NCBI RefSeq assembly: GCF_017068395.1
Contig: NZ_CP070619.1
Location: forward strand, 124,001 to 188,000
Source: Rhodococcus pseudokoreensis
Lineage (GTDB): Bacteria > Actinomycetota > Actinomycetes > Mycobacteriales > Mycobacteriaceae
Direction of reading: 5' to 3'
DNA length: 64,000 bases
The notes below the pieces were generated by a model. The model ran no database searches. It saw only the letters and a list, made by a program, of their open reading frames with translations, and was not told the DNA's origin. Position 1 is the stretch's first letter; each line of letters begins with the position of its first letter. The position numbers were made by a program, and so were the translations under genes. Shown piece after piece: positions 26,469 through 34,225 of the stretch.

Positions 26469-27011
26469 TCAGTCGGCGGAGCGGGCCGCCACGGCGTCGT
26501 CCCCGCGCGCCGCCGAGCTGAGCGGCTGGGAGAGCAACTCGGCGATCTGATTGCGCGCGATCTCGAGACGTCGGGCGTACTGGTCGCGCTCGGCCGCAAT
26601 CTGGTCGGTCGTGGTGCCGGCCGCTGGTGCGGCTTCGCGTTGCGCCTCCGCGGTGGCCGACAGCAGCTCGGCGACCAGAGCCTGCGCGAGCAGCTTGTAG
26701 TCGAGCTCGATCGTGGGCTGGCCCGAACCGGTGATCACCGTGGTCCGACTCGTCGAGGCCATCGCCTCGGACGAGGGCATCACCGGGACGCCGATCCCCT
26801 CGATCTTGTAGGTGCGCTTGCCGCTGATCTCCCGCTCGATCTCGCCGTCACGGTCCATGGCGGCGATCAGCTGGATGAACGCGACAGCGGATCCGGTGTA
26901 ACCGACAGCGTCCTTCAGCAGGCTCGTGGCATAGCCCGACGGGTCGACGATCGGACCCGAAGTTGCGAGGTACTGCCGGATGCGCGTGCGCGCAGTGCGG
27001 TCTCGTGACAT
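26469..27011 (-). CDS. putative winged-helix DNA-binding protein with coiled coil (180 aa)
   Basis: Not assigned to a named family. The first 70 residues look like a winged helix-turn-helix: TRIRQYLATSGPIVDPSGYATSLLKD, then FIQLIAAMDRDGEIEREISGKRTYKIEGIG, where the last part is a typical wing hairpin. Residues about 100-165 form a long amphipathic helix (LLAQALVAELLSATAEAQREA, QYARRLEIARNQIAELLSQPL) suited to dimerisation. The ATG follows GGAGGAG closely. No ligand domain is visible. It lies upstream of and in line with the MDR oxidoreductase, and may regulate this segment of the cluster. Confidence 0.6.
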   Translation of the reverse strand: MSRDRTARTRIRQYLATSGPIVDPSGYATSLLKDAVGYTGSAVAFIQLIAAMDRDGEIEREISGKRTYKIEGIGVPVMPSSEAMASTSRTTVITGSGQPTIELDYKLLAQALVAELLSATAEAQREAAPAAGTTTDQIAAERDQYARRLEIARNQIAELLSQPLSSAARGDDAVAARSAD

Positions 27012-27162
27012 TGCTCCTCCAATGATGCATCGCCCATGGCCCGTCCAGTGCCGCCGGTCGGGCGACGCGTCTGGATCCAGTCATGAGCACAATAACACAT
27101 CAACTTAAGGATAAGTACAGCAACGGCCCGCGAACAGCCGCCGATCGACCGCACGACGGTGA

Positions 27163-27909
27163 TCAGCTGCGCTGGGCCAGCACCTCCAGCCCGACGTCGA
27201 GGGTGCGCAGTCCGGTCACCGACGCGAGCTCCAGCACCTCGAGGATCGCCTCGGGACTTACACCGATCTGCAGCGCTTCGCGCATGTGCTTGCGCAGCCC
27301 GTCGACGTAGTGCTGAGGACTCACCGCGTCTATCGCGATCGAGAGAAGGTGCTTGACCCCGTCATCCAGCACTGCCTCCTGCTCCCACGGAAGGTCGATG
27401 AAGCGCACCCGCGCCGCGAAATAGTCCGGGTCCATGCGGAGAATCCCGCCATAGATCCGATTGAGCGGACGCGGCCGCGGACCCGTGGTCTCCAGCGCCC
27501 GCTGTAGCTGACGCTGACGCATCGTCTGCTCGGGCAGCGCACGGCCGGCCAGTTCCATCTCCTCGATCAGCAGAGGAAGACCGACCGAAACGGTATGCAA
27601 GCCGATCGAGCAGGCGATCTCGAGGGTACAGAGCACCTCGGCCTCGCTCGCGCCATCAGCAAGGGCCTGGTCGATGGCCGCGGCGATGCGCGGCTCGTCG
27701 GCCTGGGGGATGACCGACTCGACGGCCAGAACAATCAACGCGCGCACCGAATTCGAGAGCAAGCCAGTTCGGTGGGGATGGCCCACCAGTTCCTCAGCCG
27801 CCCGGGCGAAGGCGGGGTCCATCCGCTCCAGCAGCGCTGCGGTCCGCAGATGCCGGGAGAGGTAGCCGTCGCTCGGACGCTGCGCGGCTCTGGTGGACAC
27901 GGTACTCAT
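27163..27909 (-). CDS. carboxymuconolactone-decarboxylase-like protein (248 aa)
   Basis: Two AhpD/CMD-like helical units: one around SNSVRALIVLAVESVIPQADEPRIAAAIDQALADGASEAEVLCTLEIA and a second around LSIAIDAVSPQHYVDGLRKHMREALQIGVSPEAILEVLELAS. The CxxC pair of AhpD peroxidases is absent, so it is not an alkylhydroperoxidase. The fold is used by gamma-carboxymuconolactone decarboxylase and by many uncharacterised catabolic proteins. Here it may decarboxylate or isomerise a ring-derived intermediate. Divergent from the small-protein gene at 28058. Confidence 0.72.
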   Translation of the reverse strand: MSTVSTRAAQRPSDGYLSRHLRTAALLERMDPAFARAAEELVGHPHRTGLLSNSVRALIVLAVESVIPQADEPRIAAAIDQALADGASEAEVLCTLEIACSIGLHTVSVGLPLLIEEMELAGRALPEQTMRQRQLQRALETTGPRPRPLNRIYGGILRMDPDYFAARVRFIDLPWEQEAVLDDGVKHLLSIAIDAVSPQHYVDGLRKHMREALQIGVSPEAILEVLELASVTGLRTLDVGLEVLAQRS

Positions 27910-28057
27910 CTGCTCCTCGTTCTATTGCTGTCGACACAGTCTCCACGACTCACCAAAAGTTGTCAATGGCATCACTTGACGGACGCAAAATGACGACATA
28001 GCGTGCGTGACGGCGGTTACATCAGGGTCGCTGCAACACGACGAGAGAAGGCGCACC

Positions 28058-28426
28058 ATGGCCGACGAGCGAATGATGTTGATGGCCGGACAGGTCGCGT
28101 CCCTGCTACCCGAACCGCCGGCCTCGCATGACGCGTTCGGCTATCTTGCGTGGGAGGAGCTCGTGCTCACTACGGCCCAGCGGCTTCGCGCTTATCTTCC
28201 CGACTCCGCGCTCCAACGCCCGGTCCGGCTTTCGTCTCTGTCCCTCTCGCCCCAGACCGGTCGCCTGGCCGCCGGCTCACTCACGGCGCTCGCCACACTG
28301 CTGGCGCACGAGGTCGACACGGCCTCGTGCGAGGTGCTCCTGCTTCAGGCCACCGAAGCCTGGCAAGCCGAAGCCCGGCAAGCAGATGCCGGGACCTCCG
28401 CGCCGGCGCTCGCACGCCGCGCCTGA
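28058..28426 (+). CDS. small helical protein of a local family (122 aa)
   Basis: Function unknown. The N-terminal 45 residues carry LLPEPPASHDAFGYLAWEEL followed by VLTTAQRLRAYLP, and almost the same block occurs in the protein at 46413-46889. The C-terminal half is amphipathic helix with no membrane segment or recognisable active site. The ATG has GAGAAGG upstream. The gene stands alone between divergent and convergent neighbours and is followed by a hairpin terminator, so it is its own transcription unit. A small ligand-binding or regulatory protein is possible. Confidence 0.6.
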   Translation: MADERMMLMAGQVASLLPEPPASHDAFGYLAWEELVLTTAQRLRAYLPDSALQRPVRLSSLSLSPQTGRLAAGSLTALATLLAHEVDTASCEVLLLQATEAWQAEARQADAGTSAPALARRA

Positions 28427-28460
28427 CAGGAAGCACCGGCCACCACGAACACCCAGCAGA

Positions 28461-28488
28461 AACCCGGCGTCTGTCGAGACGTCGGGTT
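28461..28488 (+). terminator. hairpin terminator after the small-protein gene
   Basis: Twelve-base arms AACCCGGCGTCT / AGACGTCGGGTT (one mismatch) with loop gtcg, followed by CTATTG. Confidence 0.65.
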
Positions 28489-28527
28489 CTATTGTCCGAT
28501 AATGGAGTTCGCCGGAGGAGGTGCGGA

Positions 28528-28567
28528 GACGACAGTGGCCGATCCGTTCGGATCGGCCACTGTCGTC
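28528..28567. terminator. 18-bp perfect hairpin ending the CoA-transferase gene
   Basis: Perfect inverted repeat with 18-base arms (28528-28545 and 28550-28567) around the loop gttc, 17 bases beyond the minus-strand stop. It can form on either strand. Confidence 0.75.
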
Positions 28568-28584
28568 ACGATGTGCGCTGTTGC

Positions 28585-31089
28585 TCAGACGCGGGCGTCC
28601 CGCCAGCGAGCCGACGGCACTTCGACCTCGACGTCGGTCGTCTGCAGGCCGAATTCCGCTGCCACCAGCGCGGTGTCCGCACCCGGGATCGGAGCGCCTG
28701 CAGCGGCAAGATCGGGGGCGGCGCTGAGCTTCAACGGCGCATTGGCGACCTCGATGCCGTCGACGAGGTCAATGTCCGACAACCGGAGCCGCATGCCGCG
28801 CGCGACCGCCTGCGGGTGCGCGAACGCCTCCCCGACGCTCAGGACGACGGCGCCCGGGAGCTTCAGTGAGTAGTAGAGCGCCTCCCACTCCTGCGCCGTG
28901 CGCGCGAAGAAGTTCGGCTCCACGAGCGCATAGAGGTCGTCCTCGTTCTCCCGACGCAGTGGCTCGGTGACGAACCGCGGGTCGTCGATCCATTCGGGGT
29001 GACCGGCGGCCTCACAGAACTTCGCCCAGAATTGCTGTGTGATGCAGATCGTGAACCACTTGTCGTCAGCGGTGCGGAACACGCCGAAAGGCAGCGAACC
29101 GCTGCCGCCGCGGCGCGGTTCGGGCACGAACTCCTTGCCGACCGTGACCGCCTGGGGAGCGCGGTAGGACAGGAGCGCGACCTGGGAGTCGAAGAGGCTG
29201 ATGTCGAGCCGCTGCCCGTGTCCGCGCAGGCTACGCAGTCGCAGTGCACCGAGCGTTCCGAGGGCCGCGAACATCGCGCCGGTCAGCCCGCCGATCGGGT
29301 TCCCCCAGCGGATCGGCACCTCGGGTCGGGTGTGGTCGACGGTGATACTCATGCCGCCGCCGAGAGCCTGGATGGCGTTGTCGAATGCGGGATAGGCGCT
29401 CCACGGACCGCTGTGTCCGAAGCCGGTGATCGAGGTGGCGATCAGCTTGTCGTTGTTCGCGCTGAGCGTGTCGTAGTCCAGGCCGAGGCGCTCGAGTACA
29501 CCGGGACGGTAGTTGTCGATCATTACGTCGGCGTGGCCGGCCAGACCGAGGAGGAAGTCGAGCCCCTCGGGCGTCTTGAGGTCGGCGACGACGCTCCGCT
29601 TGCCACGGTTCAGGCCCGCCCGGAAGGACGCCTCGCGGCTCTCGTCCGGGTAGGGCTCCATCACCTGACCGAACGGACGCTCGACGCGGATCACGTCGGC
29701 ACCGAGGTCGGCCAGTAGTTGGGCGGCGAACGCCTTGCTGGGCTCGTCGCCGTTCATCTCCAGGACTGTCGTGCCTTCCAGTGGCCGGCCGATCTGCCGG
29801 GAAGGCTCGGGTGCGGCGGACGGGACCACCCGCTCGCGAAGCGGCAGACTCCCGCGATCGTCGCCGCAGTGAATCACGCCTGCGCCGGCGAGCCGGTCCA
29901 GTTCGGGCCCGTCGAGACCGAGGAGGGTGCGCAGCACCATCGCGGTATCCGCGCCGACCTGGCGTGGCGCCCGCCAGGTCGAGACGTCGCTGAACTTCAG
30001 TGAGTCGCCGACCACGGTTGCGGTTCGGCCGAATTCGTCGGTGATGTCGACTGACATGCCACGTGCCTGGACCTGCGGGTGACGGAAGACGTCGGCGACT
30101 CGCGTCACCTTTCCGCAGACCACGCCGGCTGCCATCAGGTTTTCCTGCCACCAGTCGGCGGGGCGCTGCTTGAACACCTCCTGCAGCAGCGCGACCAGTT
30201 CCTCACGGTGCGCGTGCCGTGCCTGTCCGGTGTTGAACCGGTCGTCGGTGAGCAGATCCGGCCGGTCCATCACCCTGGCGGCGGCGGGCCACATCCGCTG
30301 GCTGATGCACGTGGCGACCCAGCCCTCGCTGCACTCGAAGTTGCCGAAGGGAACCGTTCCCTGGCCGCCCTCGAAAGGCGCGGGCAGAGGCTCCTGGCCG
30401 AAGGTCAGCGCCTGCGGCACGCGGTAGGTGTTGAGCGCGAGCATCACGTCGAGCATGGAGACGTCGACGTGCTGGCCTGCGCCGGTCCGGTCGCGATGGA
30501 TCACCGCTGCGACCAGGCCGATCGCGCTGAAGATGCCGGCGAAGAGGTCGCCGATCGGGATTCCCCAGCGAACCGGGGGTGTGCCCTCGTCGAGTCGGGT
30601 GTAGTTCATCGTGCCGCACATCGCCTGCACGATCGGGTCATAGGCCGGCATCGTGGACCATGGACCGTCGCCACCGAAGCCGGTCAGCGAGCACGTGATG
30701 ATCGCCGGATTGAACTCGAGCAACGACTCTCGGTCGACCCCGAGCCGTCGGGTGACTCCGGGACGGAAGTTGTCCACGACGACATCGGCCTGCGCCGCCA
30801 TCTCCTGGAAGAGCCGGCGTCCCTCGTCGGACTTGAGATTGATGCCGACCGAGTGCTTGTTGCGACTCAGCCCCCAGTTGAAGGCCTCGTCCTCGCTGAG
30901 TCGGGTGTGATCGATCTTCGCGGCCGAGCCGGGCGCGGGGACCGACTCGACCCGGATCACCTCCGCACCGAGATCCGCCAGGAGCAGGGAGCCGAACGGA
31001 CCCGAGACGACCCGGCACAGGTCGAGGACCCGCAGCCCGGACAGTGGGGCTGACGGCGATGACGTCGGAACGGTCGCTGAAGCTTTCAT
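28585..31089 (-). CDS. tandem CaiB/BaiF (class III) CoA-transferase, two domains fused (834 aa)
   Basis: Two complete class III CoA-transferase units in one chain, about 1-415 and 430-825. Each opens with the VLDLCRVVSGPFG / VLEMNGDEPSKAFA strand, continues with LLADLGADVIRVE, SRNKHSVGINLKS / NRGKRSVVADLKT, and keeps the Asp that carries the acyl-anhydride in family enzymes (PAYDPIVQ, about 151; PAFDNAIQ, about 571). Other class III enzymes are homodimers of interlocked rings, so the fusion may make a pseudo-dimer with two different active sites. There is no Shine-Dalgarno; a TATTAT lies only twelve bases before the ATG, so the leader is very short. It probably swaps CoA between pathway acids. 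Confidence 0.88.
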   Translation of the reverse strand: MKASATVPTSSPSAPLSGLRVLDLCRVVSGPFGSLLLADLGAEVIRVESVPAPGSAAKIDHTRLSEDEAFNWGLSRNKHSVGINLKSDEGRRLFQEMAAQADVVVDNFRPGVTRRLGVDRESLLEFNPAIITCSLTGFGGDGPWSTMPAYDPIVQAMCGTMNYTRLDEGTPPVRWGIPIGDLFAGIFSAIGLVAAVIHRDRTGAGQHVDVSMLDVMLALNTYRVPQALTFGQEPLPAPFEGGQGTVPFGNFECSEGWVATCISQRMWPAAARVMDRPDLLTDDRFNTGQARHAHREELVALLQEVFKQRPADWWQENLMAAGVVCGKVTRVADVFRHPQVQARGMSVDITDEFGRTATVVGDSLKFSDVSTWRAPRQVGADTAMVLRTLLGLDGPELDRLAGAGVIHCGDDRGSLPLRERVVPSAAPEPSRQIGRPLEGTTVLEMNGDEPSKAFAAQLLADLGADVIRVERPFGQVMEPYPDESREASFRAGLNRGKRSVVADLKTPEGLDFLLGLAGHADVMIDNYRPGVLERLGLDYDTLSANNDKLIATSITGFGHSGPWSAYPAFDNAIQALGGGMSITVDHTRPEVPIRWGNPIGGLTGAMFAALGTLGALRLRSLRGHGQRLDISLFDSQVALLSYRAPQAVTVGKEFVPEPRRGGSGSLPFGVFRTADDKWFTICITQQFWAKFCEAAGHPEWIDDPRFVTEPLRRENEDDLYALVEPNFFARTAQEWEALYYSLKLPGAVVLSVGEAFAHPQAVARGMRLRLSDIDLVDGIEVANAPLKLSAAPDLAAAGAPIPGADTALVAAEFGLQTTDVEVEVPSARWRDARV

Positions 31090-31214
31090 AATGCTTTGAC
31101 CATAATACGTGCCTCATTACGGCACAACTAGAAGTGGCTCATATCATCATTAGAGGCTGTCGCCGGCGTAGGGCGGCCGCATTCGCGACCGTCCAGCCCC
31201 GGACGTGAGCAGGA
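31090..31214 (-). promoter_or_regulatory. promoter of the tandem CoA-transferase gene
   Basis: On the minus strand CGTATTATGGTCAAAG (about 31110-31095) resembles the TATTATGTTCAA element before the monooxygenase gene at 34.2 kb. The remaining AT-rich stretch up to the LuxR gene end holds no gene. Confidence 0.45.
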
Positions 31215-33542
31215 TCAGGCCGGGGCGGGTGGTGCGGGCGACCGCGTCGTCGCGATCAGCGCCGCCACCTGGCTCCGCGAGGTGAAGTCGAGCTTGGTCA
31301 GGATGCGCTGCACGTGCGTGTCGACGGTGCGTGGTGAGATCACCAACTCGTCCGCGATCTCCCGGTTCGTCTTTCCGGTCGCGACCAGTCGAGCGATCTC
31401 CTGCTCGCGTCGCGTCAGCGGCAGATCCTGGAGAGGGTTGTCGATGTCGTCCGGCTTTGCCAACATCTCTCCCAGCGCGACCGAGGCCGCCTCGTCGAGG
31501 GTGAGTCGCCGACCGTGCCCGAGCGCGGACCGATAGCCGCTCACGCCGAGCCCCGTCGCGGCTCGGGCCGCATAGCGGTCGTGCCACTCCCGCATCCCAC
31601 CGAAGCCGTGGAACGGAGGGCCGAAGTCCCCGGCGTGTGCCTCTCCGACACCGAACAGCACCGCAGCCCGCTGAGCGTCGCCGACTTCGACCGCCGTCCA
31701 GGCCAGGAGCTCGATCGCCCAGACGATCCCCTGCCGGTTGTCGAGGGCACGCTTGCGCACCAGGCTCTCCCGCGCCAGGCCGGCGGCCGACTCGGCATGC
31801 CCGCGCAGCAGTTCCTCCAGGCCCAGGAAGGCGAGCGCCCAGGACAGCAGCAGCCCCTCGCCGTAGGCGGCGCACAGGTGGCTCGCCTCGGTCAACACCT
31901 CGTGCGCCTCGTCGAGCCTGCCCAGGTAGCAGTAGGCCAGCCCCAGGTTGAGCAGCGCATCGGCGAGGTACGGCGGACCGCCCGGCACGGCGCGCTCCAT
32001 CTCGACCCCCGCCTCGAGGTGTTCGATCGCCGGCTCGAGCCTGCCGTCGAACAGCTCGGCGACGCCCAGTGAGCTCCGCGCGTGGGCCGCGCTCGCAGCA
32101 TCTCCGACCTTCGCGGCGGTCCGCTCACACTCCGCGAGCTGCTCCCGTGCCGCCGGATAGTCGCCGTTGACAGCGCACAGGAAGCCGTGAATCCACAACG
32201 CCGCCGCGCGCTCGGGGTCAGTTGGCTCACTGGCAGCGAGCAGCCGGCTCAGCCATCGCCGCCCCTCCCCGGGCAGTCCCAAGCTGATCCAGAACATCCA
32301 CAGCGAGCTCGCTATCCGCAGCCCCGTGCCCGCCCTTCCCGGGCTGGTGAGAGCGCCTTCGAGCGCGGCGCGCACGTTGGCCTGGTCCGCTGACACCAGG
32401 CTGAGCAGTCTCAGCTGGTGCGGACCGAACCAGCCTTCCTCCACCGATTCGGCCATGGCAAGCACATGGCGCAGGTGCGTCTCACGCACGGCCTCGAGTT
32501 CGCCCGCCTGGTCGAGGCGCTGGGCCCCGTAGAGCCGGATGGTCTCGAGCATCGTGTAGCGCGATCCGTCCAGTACGACCAGGGATTTGTCGGTCAGCTC
32601 ACACAGCGCGGTCCACACCGCGTCGGCCGGCAGATCGGGTCCGGCACAGACCGCCTGCACCGCGTCGAGCGTCGCACCGCCACGGAACACCGACAGCCGA
32701 GCCCAGAGCACGCGTGCCTGGGACGTGCACAGCTCGTAGCTGTAGTCGAGGCTCGCCCGCAACGAGCGGTGCCGCTCCGGAGTCGAGCGCGAGACCCTGG
32801 TTGCCGGCGCCAGCGGGTCACCGCCGTGGGTCAGCATCGACTCCACCGACAGCCATCGGCTCCCCGCGGCAGCCAGTTCGATGGCGAGGGGGAGGCCGTC
32901 CAGTTGTCGGCACAACTCGACGACCGACTGCTCGTCGTATCGACCGGCGGCGATGTCGGGATTCAGCGCCCCCGCCCGCTCCAGGAAGAGCGCGACACCG
33001 GCATAGCTCTGCGCCGCCCCGGGTTGCAGACCCGCCTCCCGGCAGGGCAGTGCCAGCGGCGGGACTCGGAAGGGCGCCTCGCCCTCGACGCGCAGCACCT
33101 CCCTGCTGGTCGCCAGCACCCGGAGCGAGGGACAGCCGCGCAGCAGGGCGAAGGTCAGGTCCGCGGCGGCGTCTACAAGGTGCTCGCAGTTGTCCAGCAC
33201 GAGGAGCATCTGCCGATCGTCGATCGCCGCGACGAGGTCCCCCAGGTCGTCGCCGGCGGACAGGCTGATACCTATCCGCGCTGCCACGGTAGTCGCGATC
33301 AGATCGGGCTGGGAGAGGTCCGCCAGCGGGATCGTCCAGACACCGTCGGCGAAGGCGCCGCGGACCTGGCGGGCGACGTGATACCCCAGGCGGGTCTTCC
33401 CCACGCCGCCGGGTCCGATCAGCGTCACGAGTCGGGAGTGTGCGAGCAGCCTCTTGACCTCGGCAGTCTCGGTCTGTCGACCGACCAGGCTGGTGATCTC
33501 TACGGGCAGCGTGTCCCGGAGACGCGCGTCTCTGCGCACCAT
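31215..33542 (-). CDS. LuxR-type regulator with N-terminal STAND-like ATPase (775 aa)
   Basis: Large transcription activator of the ATPase-TPR-LuxR architecture. The start LVGRQTETAEVKRLL leads into Walker A LIGPGGVGKTRLG and Walker B MLLVLDNCEHLVD, followed by a helical repeat region (about 350-680) and a C-terminal LuxR helix-turn-helix, LTRREQEIARLVATGKTNREI with SPRTVDTHVQRILTKL. The ATG at 33542 is the best in-frame start near the ATPase domain, but its ribosome site overlaps and other starts up to 33734 are possible. It is the most likely pathway-specific activator in this region, sensing an inducer through the repeats. Confidence 0.85.
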   Translation of the reverse strand: MVRRDARLRDTLPVEITSLVGRQTETAEVKRLLAHSRLVTLIGPGGVGKTRLGYHVARQVRGAFADGVWTIPLADLSQPDLIATTVAARIGISLSAGDDLGDLVAAIDDRQMLLVLDNCEHLVDAAADLTFALLRGCPSLRVLATSREVLRVEGEAPFRVPPLALPCREAGLQPGAAQSYAGVALFLERAGALNPDIAAGRYDEQSVVELCRQLDGLPLAIELAAAGSRWLSVESMLTHGGDPLAPATRVSRSTPERHRSLRASLDYSYELCTSQARVLWARLSVFRGGATLDAVQAVCAGPDLPADAVWTALCELTDKSLVVLDGSRYTMLETIRLYGAQRLDQAGELEAVRETHLRHVLAMAESVEEGWFGPHQLRLLSLVSADQANVRAALEGALTSPGRAGTGLRIASSLWMFWISLGLPGEGRRWLSRLLAASEPTDPERAAALWIHGFLCAVNGDYPAAREQLAECERTAAKVGDAASAAHARSSLGVAELFDGRLEPAIEHLEAGVEMERAVPGGPPYLADALLNLGLAYCYLGRLDEAHEVLTEASHLCAAYGEGLLLSWALAFLGLEELLRGHAESAAGLARESLVRKRALDNRQGIVWAIELLAWTAVEVGDAQRAAVLFGVGEAHAGDFGPPFHGFGGMREWHDRYAARAATGLGVSGYRSALGHGRRLTLDEAASVALGEMLAKPDDIDNPLQDLPLTRREQEIARLVATGKTNREIADELVISPRTVDTHVQRILTKLDFTSRSQVAALIATTRSPAPPAPA

Positions 33543-33888
33543 CCTTGCGCACCATCCCGTTCGGTCGTGGTCCTTGGTGACCGCATCAAGTCCGCTCGGC
33601 CGACCGCGAGAGCTCTCGTGGCGCCGATGTGAGGAACCTAACATACGTAGCCGCGTACGCCGTTCTACTGATGCGTGGCCCAACCGTTCGGCGGGAGGCT
33701 TCCGTGACACAGCACACAACGACGTGGAGGTCATCCAGATGGAGTGTCGCGCTCACAACGCCGTAGTACGCCGCGGTTCGCACCGGCCGGGACGAAGCGA
33801 TCACCGAGGCCCGATCGCGGACCGCTGCCCCGGCCGGCGATCGGGTGCCCACGCCGTTCGGAATCAAGCCCGGCCCCCGGCACCCGCT
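33543..33888. other. intergenic region between the LuxR gene and a small ORF
   Basis: About 350 bases without a confident gene. Frames are open on both strands because of high GC, but none has a ribosome site or recognisable product. The stretch around 33640-33670 (acatacgtagccgcgtacg) is the most AT-rich and is the likely promoter of the regulator. Confidence 0.4.
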
Positions 33889-34143
33889 ATGGACGAGCCC
33901 CTGGTCCGCGCGGCGGAGCTCATCACCCGCGTCGCCGCCCTGATCCCCCTGCCGAGCGAATCTCTGACCGGCGACGACACCGCCTGGTCGGCCTTCGAGG
34001 CACTCCTGGGCGAGGCCGCGACGTTGCTGGCCGGCGCGCTCGGGCACGACGGCCGCGCCGTGCTGTGTGCGCTGGCGGATTCACCGCTGAGCGCCAATCC
34101 CCTGTGCGCGCTGCTGATGGAACGCTGCAGCCACACCTTCTAA
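33889..34143 (+). CDS. possible small helical protein (84 aa)
   Basis: Short reading frame ending just before the monooxygenase promoter. The translation is almost wholly helical (RAAELITRVAALIPLPSES, then TAWSAFEALLGEAATLLAGAL). The pattern loosely follows the small proteins at 28058 and 46413 (helix, LxPxP, short linker, AWxxLxxxAxxL). Start choice is uncertain because no clear ribosome site is seen, and an ATG further upstream (33739) is in frame. It may be a diverged third family member or a chance frame. Confidence 0.35.
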   Translation: MDEPLVRAAELITRVAALIPLPSESLTGDDTAWSAFEALLGEAATLLAGALGHDGRAVLCALADSPLSANPLCALLMERCSHTF

Positions 34144-34151
34144 AGTAATGC

Positions 34152-34168
34152 TGCTATTATGTTCAATG
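34152..34168 (+). promoter_or_regulatory. extended -10 promoter before the first BVMO gene
   Basis: TGCTATTAT at 34152-34160, followed by GTTCAATG, matches the extended -10 elements at 9413 and 43648. The transcript would start about 55-60 bases ahead of the GTG. Confidence 0.55.
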
Positions 34169-34225
34169 AATTGATTACATGAGTGCACCTTCAGTGTGCC
34201 TCACCAAGTGCACAGGAGGAGCTTC

